This document shows positions 36,556-45,443 of a stretch of DNA of 64,000 bases, one piece after another. Each line of letters opens with the position of its first letter. Positions within the stretch are counted from its first letter, which is position 1. The stretch comes from Candidatus Polarisedimenticola svalbardensis (GTDB taxonomy: Bacteria > Acidobacteriota > Polarisedimenticolia > Polarisedimenticolales > Polarisedimenticolaceae): contig JACXWD010000007.1 of the NCBI GenBank assembly GCA_014764515.1, positions 1 to 64,000 on the forward strand. Reading direction: 5' to 3'. The notes under the pieces were generated by a model. That model worked only from the letters and a program-made list of their open reading frames with translations, had not been told where the DNA came from and searched no databases. The translations under genes were made by a program, and so were the position numbers.

Positions 36556-37220
36556 TGCACGACGGCGACCGCACCTATCGCTGCCCCCGGCCTGACTGCC
36601 GCCGGCTGTTCACCGACCAGGCGGCGGTGCCGGGCAGGATCATCCACTGCCCGGACTGCAACCGGGCGATGAACGCACGGCCTGCCAGCATGGACCGAAC
36701 CCTCGAAGACAGGGAACGGAACAGTACCGGCGGAGAAGGGGCCGGCATCCCCCGGTTGCCCCTTGCGGTGCTGGTGGACAATGTCCGCTCGCTCTGGAAC
36801 GTCGGGTCCATTTTCAGATCTTCCGATGCCTGCGGCGTTGGCCTGGTGGTGCTGGCAGGAATCACAGGCGCACCACCTCGGGACGCTGTTGCGAAAACCG
36901 CACTGGGAGCGGAGCAGGCTGTGAGGTGGCGTTACCGGGCCGAGGCTCTCGCCGCCCTGGAACAGATCCTGGAGGAAGGGTACACGCCGGTCGCTCTTGA
37001 AACCGGTGCCGGAGGAAGTTCCCTGCAGAACTACCGGTGGCCGGAGCGGCCCTGCCTGATCGTCGGGAATGAGATCCGGGGGATCTCCCCGGAGGTGCTG
37101 GACGCCTGCACCGGGAGCGTTTCCATTCCGATGCGGGGGGTCAAGGACAGCCTGAACGTAGCTGTTGCGTTCGGTATTGCCGTACATCACGCCGCCGGCC
37201 AACTGGCGGGCCGGGACTAG
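36555..37220 (+). CDS. TrmH/SpoU-family RNA methyltransferase with N-terminal zinc-ribbon-like motif
   Basis: 221 aa from the ATG at 36555. Residues 8-37 hold two cysteine pairs (CPRPDC and CPDC), a probable zinc ribbon for RNA binding. Then all three SPOUT motifs: NVRSLWNVGSIFRSSDACGV (about 80-99), CLIVGNEIRGISPE (about 173) and IPMRGVKDSLNVAVAFGIAV (about 195-214). 2'-O-methylates ribose in tRNA or rRNA using SAM; the target is not deducible. Translationally coupled to the permease; the last 4 bases overlap the convergent DUF4388 gene. Confidence 0.9.
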   Translation: MHDGDRTYRCPRPDCRRLFTDQAAVPGRIIHCPDCNRAMNARPASMDRTLEDRERNSTGGEGAGIPRLPLAVLVDNVRSLWNVGSIFRSSDACGVGLVVLAGITGAPPRDAVAKTALGAEQAVRWRYRAEALAALEQILEEGYTPVALETGAGGSSLQNYRWPERPCLIVGNEIRGISPEVLDACTGSVSIPMRGVKDSLNVAVAFGIAVHHAAGQLAGRD

Positions 37221-37597
37221 ATCGCTTCAGCCTGTCCGAAATAGCCTGCTGCGGCCTCGTCCATTTGCTTCATGCTCTTCATGAGGAGATGCATGGCGTC
37301 GTGGTCCATCTTGAGACGATAGGCCACCATCCCATGTGCGATCAGGAAGGTGCCGCTGGTCCAGCCCACCATCGCCATGAACGCCTGTTCTCCGCTGCTT
37401 TCGTTGGTCCGTGCATGACGAAGCCGGCCGTCTACGAACCATGCTTCTCCACGGAACTCTCCATCGGTGATGCGAATGCAACCGGTCTTCCCGCCCAGGG
37501 CCATGAGCTGGGTCAGTTCGGCGAAGCTCAGATCTTCCAGGTTGCCGGTTGTCCGGCTCTGGGGCCGTTTCCTGCGAACTATACTGAGTGTCACCAT
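37217..37597 (-). CDS. DUF4388 domain protein
   Basis: 126 aa, ATG start. GNLEDLSFAELTQLMALGGK then TGCIRI, GEAWFVDGRLRHARTNESSG and MVGWTSGTFLIAHG make a clear DUF4388/PATAN module, the second in this window after the one at 9520. Single-gene unit, basic N-terminus, no signal peptide. Partner unknown; such proteins often act with two-component or gliding/chemosensory systems. Confidence 0.78.
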   Translation of the reverse strand: MVTLSIVRRKRPQSRTTGNLEDLSFAELTQLMALGGKTGCIRITDGEFRGEAWFVDGRLRHARTNESSGEQAFMAMVGWTSGTFLIAHGMVAYRLKMDHDAMHLLMKSMKQMDEAAAGYFGQAEAI

Positions 37598-37778
37598 CGC
37601 AACTCCCGCCTTCCTGATAATTCCCTATGCCTGTTGTATACAGATGTACAGGCAGGTCGACGGTTATCAATAGTCGCTTTTGTAAGGCCGGCGCCGTATT
37701 CCGGGTTTGCAGGATTATCCTGTGACCGGTGGGACCAGTCGTTGTAGTCTATCGACTTCCGACTACCTGGAGCCTGCC

Positions 37779-40736
37779 ATGCGTCAATCCACGCCAACCA
37801 TCCTGCTCGCCGCCCTCCTCATCGCTGCGCCGGCTGGCGCCGCCGGCCTGAACCAGGGCCTGGCTCCGGTATCCGTTTCCGAACTGCTGCCCTGGGCGAC
37901 CCTGGATCCCTCGATCCCGACCCAGGCGGCGGTAACCGGCGTGGAACCTGGGGAGCGCCCTCTCCGGCCGGAAGAAGCGCTGGAATATTTCCGCCGGCTG
38001 GCCGATCACTCGGAGAGGGCACGGCTGATCGAGTACGCCCGGAGTTACGAGGGCAGACCACTGGTGATCCTGGCGGTGGGCGACGAAAAGGCGATAGCCG
38101 ATCTCGACAACTTCAAACAGCAGCATGCCGACCTGCTGGACCCGCGGAAAGGCAAGGACGAGGACGCGGCCGGCCGGCCGGCGGTGGCCTGGATGGCCTA
38201 CGGTATCCACGGGGACGAATTGAGCAGTACCGACGCCGCCGCCACGCTGGCCTACTGGCTGGTGGCCGGCGAGGACGAGCGGGCCCGCACGCTCCGGGAA
38301 AAACTGGTCATCCTCATCGATCCCTGCGAGAACCCGGACGGCAGGGCCAGGTACCTGGCCCAGACCATGTCCTTCGCCCATCGAACCGCCAACCCGGACC
38401 AGGACGACCTCTCCCACGCAGCGGTCTGGCCCTGGGGTCGGGGCAACCATTACCTGTTCGACCTGAACCGGGACTGGTTTACCCAGGTCCACCCGGAGAG
38501 CGCCCGGTCCACCGTCATCGCCGGCTGGCTTCCCCAACTGCTGGTGGACAGCCATGAGATGGGCGACAACGCCACCTACCTGTTCCCACCGCCGCGGCAC
38601 CCGTTCAACCCCCACCTTCCGGAAAACGCACGCCGCTGGGAGCGGGTGTTTTCCGACGACCAGGCGGAGGCTCTGGACAACAGGGGCTATCCGTACTTCA
38701 CGGGCGAATGGAACGAGGAGTTTTTCCCCGGGTACGGCTCGTCCTGGGCCGCCTACCACGGCTCCATCGGTATTCTCTACGAGATGTCCGGGACTTCCGG
38801 GACCGTGGTGCGCAAGCGGGGCGGCACACTCAGGACCTTCGTCCAGGCTGTAGAGCACCAGCTGACGTCATCGGTGGCCAACCTGGAATCCCTGGCCGTC
38901 AACAGCGAAGCTGTGCTGAAAGATCAGATCGCAGCCCGCCGGGAAGCGGTCAAGGCCGGATCCAGCGGCAACCGCCGTGCCTGGATTCTGGTCCCCGACC
39001 GGCGCCACCCGGAGCGGCTGGGAAAACTGGCGGCGCTGATAACAAGACAGGGTATCGAGGTCCAGGCGCTGACCGGCGAAGCAGTGAAACTTTCCGGCGC
39101 CCGGGACGCCCGGACCGGCGCCGGTTCGGACCTTCAACTGACCGCCGGAACCCTGATGGTCCGTCTGGACCAGCCTGGCGGCAGGCTGGCCCGGGCGATC
39201 CTGGATCCCCACGTGCCGATGGAATCGGTTTTCCTGAGTGAAGAGCGGGAATATCTCGAGAAAGGCAAGGGCAGCAGACTGTATGAAACCACCGCCTGGT
39301 CTCTGATCCTGGGACATGGCGTACCGGCCTACTGGACCGGCGCCGTCCCGGGTGGCAGTTGGCAGGTCTGGGAACCGGCAGAAGGTGCGGCTGTCGCCGG
39401 CAGGATCGCCTCTGCCTATCACTCGGTGATCCTGGATGGAGATCCGGACCGGTCCCCCGCCGTCCTGTCCTTCCTTCTCCAGAACGGAGTGGTCGTCCGG
39501 ATCGCCGACAGGCCGTTCACCGTGGGAGGACGGCAGTTCCAGGCTGGAGCGATGGTCGCCCGCCGGGAAGGGAACATCGACGGCCTGACCAACGTGCTGA
39601 ACCAGGCGGGAGAACGATTCCTGGTGGAACTGTTCCCGGTGACCACCTCCCGCTCGGAAGCCGGACCGGATCTGGGAGGCTCCCACTTCCCTGTTCTGGT
39701 TCCGCCTCGAGTTGGCGTTCTCACAGGTATGCCGGTCTCCCCTTCCGCCTACGGCTCCATCTGGCACCTGCTGGACCAGGACCTGGACCTGCGGTTCTCC
39801 AGCCTGGATGTGGGACGGTTCGGCGCCACCGATCTTTCCCGGTACAACGTTCTGGTCTTCCCTCCGGTGATGGGAGGAACCGGGATGTACCGCCAGTTGC
39901 TGGGAACGCAGGGTGTCAGCCGGCTCAAAAGTTGGGTCGAAGCCGGTGGAACCGCCATCGGCATCGGTGGCGGCGCCCGCATGCTGGCGGATGTTGAAAC
40001 CGGCCTGACCCGGGCACGGTTCCGATCCCAGAGCCTTGAAAATTTCCCGCCGCCGGTGTTCAGCATCCCGGCTTCCGCAGCCGAGGCTGCAGGCAGGCCG
40101 ACCGCCCTGGGCCTGCGTGTGCAGACGAGTTCGGACAAGGACAAGGACAAGGACAAGGATGCGCCTGCCGCCCCAACCGGCTCACCGTACGACGTTGCTC
40201 CGATCCTGGGATCCGGAGCCAGGCCGTTCGCCGCAGGTGTGGACCTGGGAACCGAACTGGCCGGAGAGCCTGTTGCGATGAAGGACTGGGTTCAGGAGAC
40301 CCTCGCTCCCGGGAAAAAGAACCCGGACAAGGAAGACCTGGAGAAGGCGGACCGTCGGCTGCGGCTGTTCATGCCCCAGGGCGTCCTGCTGCGCTCCGAC
40401 CTGGATCCCGAATTCTGGATGAACTTCGGCATGGACCGCTCCATCACCGTCTGGTTCGGAAGGAACGACAGCCTGATCGCCTCCCCGCCGGTCACCGTGG
40501 CGGCCCGGTTCCCCGCCATCGACCGCCTGCATCTGGGCGGCCTCCTGTGGCCCGAGGCGGCGGCACGGATGGCCCGGACCGGCTATGCCACCCGGGAGAG
40601 CCTGGGAAGGGGCCAGATCATCCTGTTCGCCGACCATCCGGCCTATCGCCGCTGGATGCGGGAAACCGAACGGATGTTGTCCAACGCCATCCTGTACGGT
40701 CCAGGACTGGGTACGCGGTGGTCGTCACCGTGGTAA
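37779..40736 (+). CDS. Secreted M14-family zinc carboxypeptidase
   Basis: 985 aa from the ATG at 37779 (CTGGAG upstream). Signal peptide to about residue 21 (PAGA-AG). The peptidase domain is N-terminal: GIHGDELSS gives zinc ligands H144 and E147; the third ligand is probably H259 in LLVDSHEMGDN; YEMSGTSGTVVRKRG contains a candidate catalytic Glu. The long C-terminal half has a Rossmann-like stretch (NVLVFPPVMGGT). An Asp-Lys repeat (about residues 786-795) forms a charged linker. A periplasmic or extracellular exopeptidase is expected. Its end overlaps the VWA gene by 12 bases. Confidence 0.88.
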   Translation: MRQSTPTILLAALLIAAPAGAAGLNQGLAPVSVSELLPWATLDPSIPTQAAVTGVEPGERPLRPEEALEYFRRLADHSERARLIEYARSYEGRPLVILAVGDEKAIADLDNFKQQHADLLDPRKGKDEDAAGRPAVAWMAYGIHGDELSSTDAAATLAYWLVAGEDERARTLREKLVILIDPCENPDGRARYLAQTMSFAHRTANPDQDDLSHAAVWPWGRGNHYLFDLNRDWFTQVHPESARSTVIAGWLPQLLVDSHEMGDNATYLFPPPRHPFNPHLPENARRWERVFSDDQAEALDNRGYPYFTGEWNEEFFPGYGSSWAAYHGSIGILYEMSGTSGTVVRKRGGTLRTFVQAVEHQLTSSVANLESLAVNSEAVLKDQIAARREAVKAGSSGNRRAWILVPDRRHPERLGKLAALITRQGIEVQALTGEAVKLSGARDARTGAGSDLQLTAGTLMVRLDQPGGRLARAILDPHVPMESVFLSEEREYLEKGKGSRLYETTAWSLILGHGVPAYWTGAVPGGSWQVWEPAEGAAVAGRIASAYHSVILDGDPDRSPAVLSFLLQNGVVVRIADRPFTVGGRQFQAGAMVARREGNIDGLTNVLNQAGERFLVELFPVTTSRSEAGPDLGGSHFPVLVPPRVGVLTGMPVSPSAYGSIWHLLDQDLDLRFSSLDVGRFGATDLSRYNVLVFPPVMGGTGMYRQLLGTQGVSRLKSWVEAGGTAIGIGGGARMLADVETGLTRARFRSQSLENFPPPVFSIPASAAEAAGRPTALGLRVQTSSDKDKDKDKDAPAAPTGSPYDVAPILGSGARPFAAGVDLGTELAGEPVAMKDWVQETLAPGKKNPDKEDLEKADRRLRLFMPQGVLLRSDLDPEFWMNFGMDRSITVWFGRNDSLIASPPVTVAARFPAIDRLHLGGLLWPEAAARMARTGYATRESLGRGQIILFADHPAYRRWMRETERMLSNAILYGPGLGTRWSSPW

Positions 40737-42113
40737 GCCGGCCGCTACCGGCGGCACGGTCACGGCGGTAACCGATGCGGACGGCCCGGCCTGTGCCGGG
40801 TCGTTCAGGACCACGATCAGCTCGTACTCCCCTGGCGCCAGTTTTAAGGTCCCGGCCCAATCCAGCGACCGGCCGGCGGCAAGATCCTCCCTGTACACCT
40901 TCACCGCCCGGCGGTTCCGGGTCACCAGGATCGCTACTGTCCCATCCCCGACCGGGGGCGGCCCCTGGGCTTCGAGCCGCACCTTCCAGCTCCTTTCGCC
41001 CCTTGGCTTCAACAGCTTCAGGCCGGCGGTGATCCGGGGATCCATGTACCGCTCCGGATTCAACTCCGCGGCGGTCACGGAAGCATCCCTGAGGTCTTCT
41101 ACGGGCCATTCCCGGAGACGTTCCGGGTGGCGGGCCGACAGGCCGTTGCCCCGAACCCGGATGACGATGTTGCGGGTATTCTCTACACCGTTGCGGCCGG
41201 TCTCCTTCAGGTAGAACCCCAGGGTGTAGCGGCATTCCAGATCCCGCCGTGCACGTGCGTACCCCAGGGTGAGGTCGTTGGTCAAACGTGTGAACCGGCC
41301 GCCGGTTTCGTTGGCCAGCCGGGCCAGAGCCCGCGACCCCCCTGTCGGCTCGGTCTTCCTGCCCTGCTGCGGCGGCTCCAGGCCCCGGGCATAAACCGGA
41401 TAGATCGCCGACCGGCTTTCCGCCGCACGGTGGGCCACGTCCAGGAACCACAGGTCGTTGTCGTCGGCGCGGCCCAGGAAAGAGGAGAACAGAACCACAG
41501 CTTTGGCTCCTTCATATTCGGCCAGAACACTCATGAGGCGAGAAAGGTCCCGGAAATACCCGCGCTCGGTCAGCGGGCGGTACGGCGGGTCGAAAAGCTT
41601 CGCCCAGATGGTGACGTCCTGTTCCATGCTGTCCAGGGCCAGGGTGAGTGTTGCCCGGTCGGATGTGAACGGCGCCAGGATCCTCAACCCGTCGGTAAGA
41701 ACCGCCACCATCATTTCATTCGCCGTCCCGACCTCTCCGGCGACAATCTCACGGGCGCCGGCCAGGGCGTCCAGCCGGTCTCCCATATCCATGTGGTAAT
41801 GGTCGAAAAGGAGCACCACCCGGGCCGGTCGGCTCGACGGCAGAGAGAACGGATCCGTACCGCTGCTCCGGGGCAACCGGTCCGGCGTGGCCCCGGTGGC
41901 GCAGGCTGCGTCCATCGTGTCGATGTCAACCGGCCGGTTCTGGACCAGCAGGGTAAAATCATCCTGCGAAAGTCCCGGCACCGTCCGGCCGGAACGATCA
42001 GTCACCAGCACGTCCACCAGCACCAGGCGGACACTGACCTGTTCTTCCTGTTCCAGGTCCACCGGAGTCTCGGCGGACAACCGGCCTGCGGTCAGGGCCA
42101 GCACAAGGAACAC
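40725..42113 (-). CDS. VWFA-related protein of the acidobacterial type
   Basis: 462 aa, GTG start, short signal peptide (LVLALTAGRLSA-ET). QVSVRLVLVDVLVTDRSGRT then VPGLSQDDFTLLVQ is the typical N-terminal beta domain of this family. A VWA-like domain follows (VVLLFDHYHMDMGDR, about residues 95-110), but the MIDAS DxSxS motif is absent, so classical metal binding is doubtful. The C-terminal third is beta-rich. Surface or periplasmic adhesion-type role inferred. Last gene of a three-gene operon after the HEAT lipoprotein and nitroreductase. Confidence 0.82.
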   Translation of the reverse strand: MFLVLALTAGRLSAETPVDLEQEEQVSVRLVLVDVLVTDRSGRTVPGLSQDDFTLLVQNRPVDIDTMDAACATGATPDRLPRSSGTDPFSLPSSRPARVVLLFDHYHMDMGDRLDALAGAREIVAGEVGTANEMMVAVLTDGLRILAPFTSDRATLTLALDSMEQDVTIWAKLFDPPYRPLTERGYFRDLSRLMSVLAEYEGAKAVVLFSSFLGRADDNDLWFLDVAHRAAESRSAIYPVYARGLEPPQQGRKTEPTGGSRALARLANETGGRFTRLTNDLTLGYARARRDLECRYTLGFYLKETGRNGVENTRNIVIRVRGNGLSARHPERLREWPVEDLRDASVTAAELNPERYMDPRITAGLKLLKPRGERSWKVRLEAQGPPPVGDGTVAILVTRNRRAVKVYREDLAAGRSLDWAGTLKLAPGEYELIVVLNDPAQAGPSASVTAVTVPPVAAGLPR

Positions 42114-42124
42114 AAACAGGCCGG

Positions 42125-42793
42125 TTACACGAATTCGGCAATCTCCTTCAGGGACTTGCGACGGATGTCCGGCACTTCGACTCCTGCGGCAGGGTAACCG
42201 ACTACCAGCAACAGGAACGGCCGTTCGTTTTCCGGCCTCCCGAGGATGGTGTTGAGGAATTTCATCGGACTGGGAGTGTGGGTCAGCGACACGAGACCGG
42301 CCTGATGCACCGCTGCTATGAGAAGACCGGTGGCGAGACCGACCGACTCCACGGTGTAATAGTGTTTTCTCTTGCCGCCGTCTTCCCCGGTGCCGTACAT
42401 CTCGCCGAAAACGGCGATGAGCGTCGGAGCGGTTTCCAGAAACGGCTTGTCATGGTCGGTCCCCAGAGGTTCCAGTGCCTCCAGCCACTCCTTCGGGGCG
42501 CGATGGCTGTAGAACTCCCGCTCTTCCTCCTCTGCGCCGACCCGGATCCGCCGTCGCATGACAGGATCGGACACCACGACAAACTTCCAGGGCTGCAGGT
42601 TGGCGCCGCTGGGGGCGGTTCCGGCGGCACGGATACAGTTTTCGATGACCTCTCGGGAAACCGGTCGGGAGTCGAACTCCCGTACCGTCCGGCGACGGTC
42701 CAGCTCGCGGTAGAACGTTTCCGACCTGCGCTTCATCTCCGCTTCCGGCAACTCGGCGTAACCGGTGAGTGGGATGAACTTCGCCTGGCTCAC
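42125..42793 (-). CDS. Nitroreductase-family flavoprotein, iodotyrosine deiodinase-like
   Basis: 222 aa, GTG start overlapping the HEAT gene stop (GTGA). FMN-binding nitroreductase fold: [15 protein letters not shown] (about residues 30-44) and [20 protein letters not shown] (about 55-74); this last motif is typical of the IYD/BluB branch. A C-terminal [13 protein letters not shown] segment completes the flavin site. The substrate could be a halotyrosine, a quinone or a nitro compound; bacterial IYD homologues lack a settled role. In an operon with a HEAT lipoprotein and a VWFA-related protein. Confidence 0.9.
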   Translation of the reverse strand: MSQAKFIPLTGYAELPEAEMKRRSETFYRELDRRRTVREFDSRPVSREVIENCIRAAGTAPSGANLQPWKFVVVSDPVMRRRIRVGAEEEEREFYSHRAPKEWLEALEPLGTDHDKPFLETAPTLIAVFGEMYGTGEDGGKRKHYYTVESVGLATGLLIAAVHQAGLVSLTHTPSPMKFLNTILGRPENERPFLLLVVGYPAAGVEVPDIRRKSLKEIAEFV

Positions 42794-44034
42794 TCCGCCG
42801 GGCCCTTGCGGCCACCGATCTCCAGGATTGCGTTGGCGGCGCAGAGCTGGACGTAAGGGTTGTCGTGGGCCAGGAGCGGCTCAACGGAGTCGACAGCAGC
42901 CAGGCTGCCCCAGTTGCCCAGACAGTCCAGCGCGGCCATGATTACGTCAGGATCGGTCCCGGCAAGCTTCTCGACGACCATCGCCTCGAGAGAAGGATCA
43001 CCGTTGTGCTCCAGGCCCAGCAGTGCGGGACGAACCACCGAGGAAGTGGCGTCACCGGCCAGTTTCACCAGTACGCTGCGGCTGACCTCGTCATGCACTT
43101 CGTGAAGCTGGTTGGCGAGAGTCACCCGGACCAGTTCCTTGTCCGCCGTCGCCAACCGGTCCAGCACCGGTCCAGCGGTGGCGGAGTCTCCCAGCTTCAG
43201 GAGGGCGGCGGCGCTGACCACCTGCACCAGTTCGTCCTCATGGGCGGCCAGCTTTTGAAGCCGGGGGATCATTTCCGTGTTCCCCAGTTTCCCAAGGCTC
43301 TCGATGGCGTTCAGAACCAGTCCCTGGGTATTGACGAACCGCTGGACGTACTCGGCCAGAGTCGGATCCCCTGCTTCGCCCATGGCGATGATGGCGTGCT
43401 TCCTGCGGGCCCCCAGTTCCACCGCCAGTCCCTTTTTCAGGATCTCCACCGCCCAGGGCTGTCGGATCTGTCCCAGGATCAGGAACGTTTCATCCCTCAC
43501 CGACTCATCGTCGGACTCCAGCCGACGGTACAACAAGCTTTCCACCAGGTCCTTCTCACCGTGGTTGCCCAGGAAAGCGAGGATCTCCGCATTGGTGGAG
43601 GTGGTTTCCGCTTCTGCGATCCCCTTGAGCCATTCGATGGCCGCAGGATCGTCCAGGTAGGCCAGGGCCAGGGCGGCCACCTGCTTGGCGCCGCCGCGCC
43701 TGTTGGCGAAGGCTGCCTGCAGGGCATCCATCGCTTCCGGGATCGGGCGATCGGCCAGGCCTCGCAAGGCGGCGCTGAAGGTTTCATATCCCTTGGCGCC
43801 CGATTTCTCGATCAGGATCGCACCGGTCTCCGGAGCGGTGGACTGGGTGGCTATCTGGATGCCGTACTGCTCGTAAGCCCGGTCCGCGTCCATCACGGCG
43901 TTGTACACCGCCAGCGCCTCGACGGATTTTTCATCCATAGGGTCGGCACTGCCGCAGCCGACTCCGGCGACCATCAACAGGCCGAGGAACACCGCCCCGC
44001 AGGGATACAAGGCTCTCTTGGACTGACTGATCAT
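42790..44034 (-). CDS. HEAT-repeat lipoprotein
   Basis: 414 aa, ATG start. Lipoprotein signal peptide with lipobox GVGC (cysteine at about residue 27). After a helical region, HEAT/PBS-lyase repeats run from about residue 90 to the end ([20 protein letters not shown]-like units, then [20 protein letters not shown] and [14 protein letters not shown]). It is expected to be anchored in a membrane facing the periplasm and to act as a scaffold. First gene of the operon with the nitroreductase and VWA protein; the 4-nt overlap suggests coupling. Confidence 0.85.
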   Translation of the reverse strand: MISQSKRALYPCGAVFLGLLMVAGVGCGSADPMDEKSVEALAVYNAVMDADRAYEQYGIQIATQSTAPETGAILIEKSGAKGYETFSAALRGLADRPIPEAMDALQAAFANRRGGAKQVAALALAYLDDPAAIEWLKGIAEAETTSTNAEILAFLGNHGEKDLVESLLYRRLESDDESVRDETFLILGQIRQPWAVEILKKGLAVELGARRKHAIIAMGEAGDPTLAEYVQRFVNTQGLVLNAIESLGKLGNTEMIPRLQKLAAHEDELVQVVSAAALLKLGDSATAGPVLDRLATADKELVRVTLANQLHEVHDEVSRSVLVKLAGDATSSVVRPALLGLEHNGDPSLEAMVVEKLAGTDPDVIMAALDCLGNWGSLAAVDSVEPLLAHDNPYVQLCAANAILEIGGRKGPAE

Positions 44035-44113
44035 TTTTCCCTCGATTCCGGCATGTTCGTCTCCCCCGGGATCGCCCCGTGGAGTGGCACGCAGTTCGCG
44101 TGGATTATATTAC

Positions 44114-44152
44114 GGGGACAGCAACCGAAACCCGGGTTTCGGGGACACCTTT
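44114..44152. repeat. GGGGACA-family repeat, copy 3
   Basis: A 39-nt element with GGGGACA at both ends of a perfect 18-bp palindrome CCGAAACCCGGGTTTCGG (44125-44142). It lies in the spacer between the divergent HEAT lipoprotein and acpS genes. The element at 51289-51327 is the same sequence in reverse orientation, matching at 38 of 39 positions. Confidence 0.9.
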
Positions 44153-44189
44153 AGGCGATAATGTCGGTTCGGGACAGGAGTATGACCGG

Positions 44190-44579
44190 ATGATCGTAGG
44201 GATCGGAATCGACCTGGTGGAGGTGGCGCGCATCCGCCGGGAGGTGGAGCGGCATGGTGACGGCGTCCTCCTGGAGGTCCTGACCCCGGGGGAACTGGAT
44301 TATTGCCGATCCCTGGCCCGGCCCTACCCGTCCTTGGCCGCCCGATTCGCCGCCAAAGAGGCTCTGTTCAAAGCGCTGGGGAGCGGCAAACGGGACACCA
44401 TGAGCTGGCAGGATCTTACGGTCCGCCGGAACGATCTCGGGAAACCGGATCTGGCCCTTACCGGGGCAACAGCCGAAGCGGTCCGGACGCTGGCGGCAGA
44501 CCGGGTCCATCTCAGCCTGACCCATACCGAAGACCACGCCCTGGCGGCGGTGGTCCTGGAAAAGGCCGAATCGGGCTGA
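44190..44579 (+). CDS. acpS: Holo-[acyl-carrier-protein] synthase
   Basis: 129 aa from the ATG at 44190 (AGGAG 9 nt upstream; the open frame continues upstream into the repeat but lacks family sequence). IGIDLVEVARI (residues 5-15) with metal-binding Asp8, and ARFAAKEALFKALG (about 50-63) with the second metal ligand Glu; LSLTHTEDHALA near the end is also conserved. Transfers 4'-phosphopantetheine from CoA to acyl carrier protein. Normal length. Confidence 0.95.
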   Translation: MIVGIGIDLVEVARIRREVERHGDGVLLEVLTPGELDYCRSLARPYPSLAARFAAKEALFKALGSGKRDTMSWQDLTVRRNDLGKPDLALTGATAEAVRTLAADRVHLSLTHTEDHALAAVVLEKAESG

Positions 44580-44689
44580 TCACCGAGGACTATTTGAGTT
44601 ATTCGTGAAATGCGGCCGGCACATTGCAAAAATGTACCGGTTGCCCTCCCGGAATCAGGCTACATTGGTGGGCATGGAGGATTTCAACC

Positions 44690-45289
44690 ATGCGCACACT
44701 CAAGCTGTCCGGAATCATTCTGCTGGCCCTCGGGCTCTCGCTGATCCTGTCCTGCTCTTCGGATATAACCGGCACGGGTAACGGCAGCCTGCAGGTCTAC
44801 ATCACTGATGCGCCCATCGACTTCACAGGCGTATCGGCGGTGAACGTCACATTCTCGGGGATCGTCCTGTATCCGGAAGATGATGATGGAGCCGGCGAAG
44901 AAGCCGGAAGCATGGATCTTGATATCAGCCCGGCCATCCTGGCCCACGAAGGCACGATCAACCTGCTGGACTATCAGGACGGCGCCGTGATCCTGGTCGG
45001 CGGTGCCGACATACCTGCCGGAACGTACAGCCGGATCCGACTCCTGGTTTCCGAAGTGACCCTGGTGGAGGACGACGACGGTGACCCGGAAACACCGGAG
45101 GTCGTGGAACCGGTCAAGTTGTCATCAGGCAAGATCGACATTCACTTCGGGTTCACCCTGGGAGACGGCGAAGAGGCCGACGTGATCCTGGACTTCGACG
45201 CGGCCGAGTCGGTCCACATCAACGAGACCGGCAACGGGAAGTACATCCTCAGGCCGGTGGTGAACCACATCAGCACCACGATCCTGTAG
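44690..45289 (+). CDS. DUF4382 lipoprotein
   Basis: 199 aa from the ATG at 44690 (GGAGG 9 nt upstream). Lipobox LILSC (cysteine near residue 19). The mature part starts GSLQVYITDAPIDFTGVSAV, followed by VNVTFSGIVLY, the signature of DUF4382, an extracytoplasmic beta-sandwich family of unknown function common in diverse Gram-negatives. It is rich in Asp/Glu. Monocistronic between acpS and the selenoperoxiredoxin. Confidence 0.85.
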   Translation: MRTLKLSGIILLALGLSLILSCSSDITGTGNGSLQVYITDAPIDFTGVSAVNVTFSGIVLYPEDDDGAGEEAGSMDLDISPAILAHEGTINLLDYQDGAVILVGGADIPAGTYSRIRLLVSEVTLVEDDDGDPETPEVVEPVKLSSGKIDIHFGFTLGDGEEADVILDFDAAESVHINETGNGKYILRPVVNHISTTIL

Positions 45290-45389
45290 AGGCCGACGGC
45301 AAAGCTCCGCTCTCTGGATGACCCACGCAGCCGGACGAGGTGGCGTGGGCCCCAAGGAACATTTTGCGGAATAGACTACAATGCCCGCG

Positions 45390-45408
45390 CCGGGACGGTT
45401 GGTCCCGG
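45390..45408 (+). other. 5'-leader hairpin of the peroxiredoxin gene
   Basis: CCGGGAC-GGTTG-GTCCCGG, a perfect 7-bp stem with a 5-nt loop about 36 nt before the start codon and ahead of the AAAGGAGGA ribosome site at 45429-45437. A possible mRNA-stabilising or regulatory structure; no known riboswitch class was recognised. Confidence 0.4.
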
Positions 45409-45443
45409 TACTGCACGGATAACACCACAAAGGAGGAAGCGCG

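Noticed and set aside
37598-37778. A small RNA gene in the divergent spacer before the M14 peptidase
   Set aside because: Only a short CCTGT/ACAGG inverted repeat is visible, with no terminator or promoter pair.
40132-40160. A DNA tandem repeat GACAAG as a microsatellite element
   Set aside because: It encodes a short Asp-Lys linker within the M14 peptidase and is in frame.
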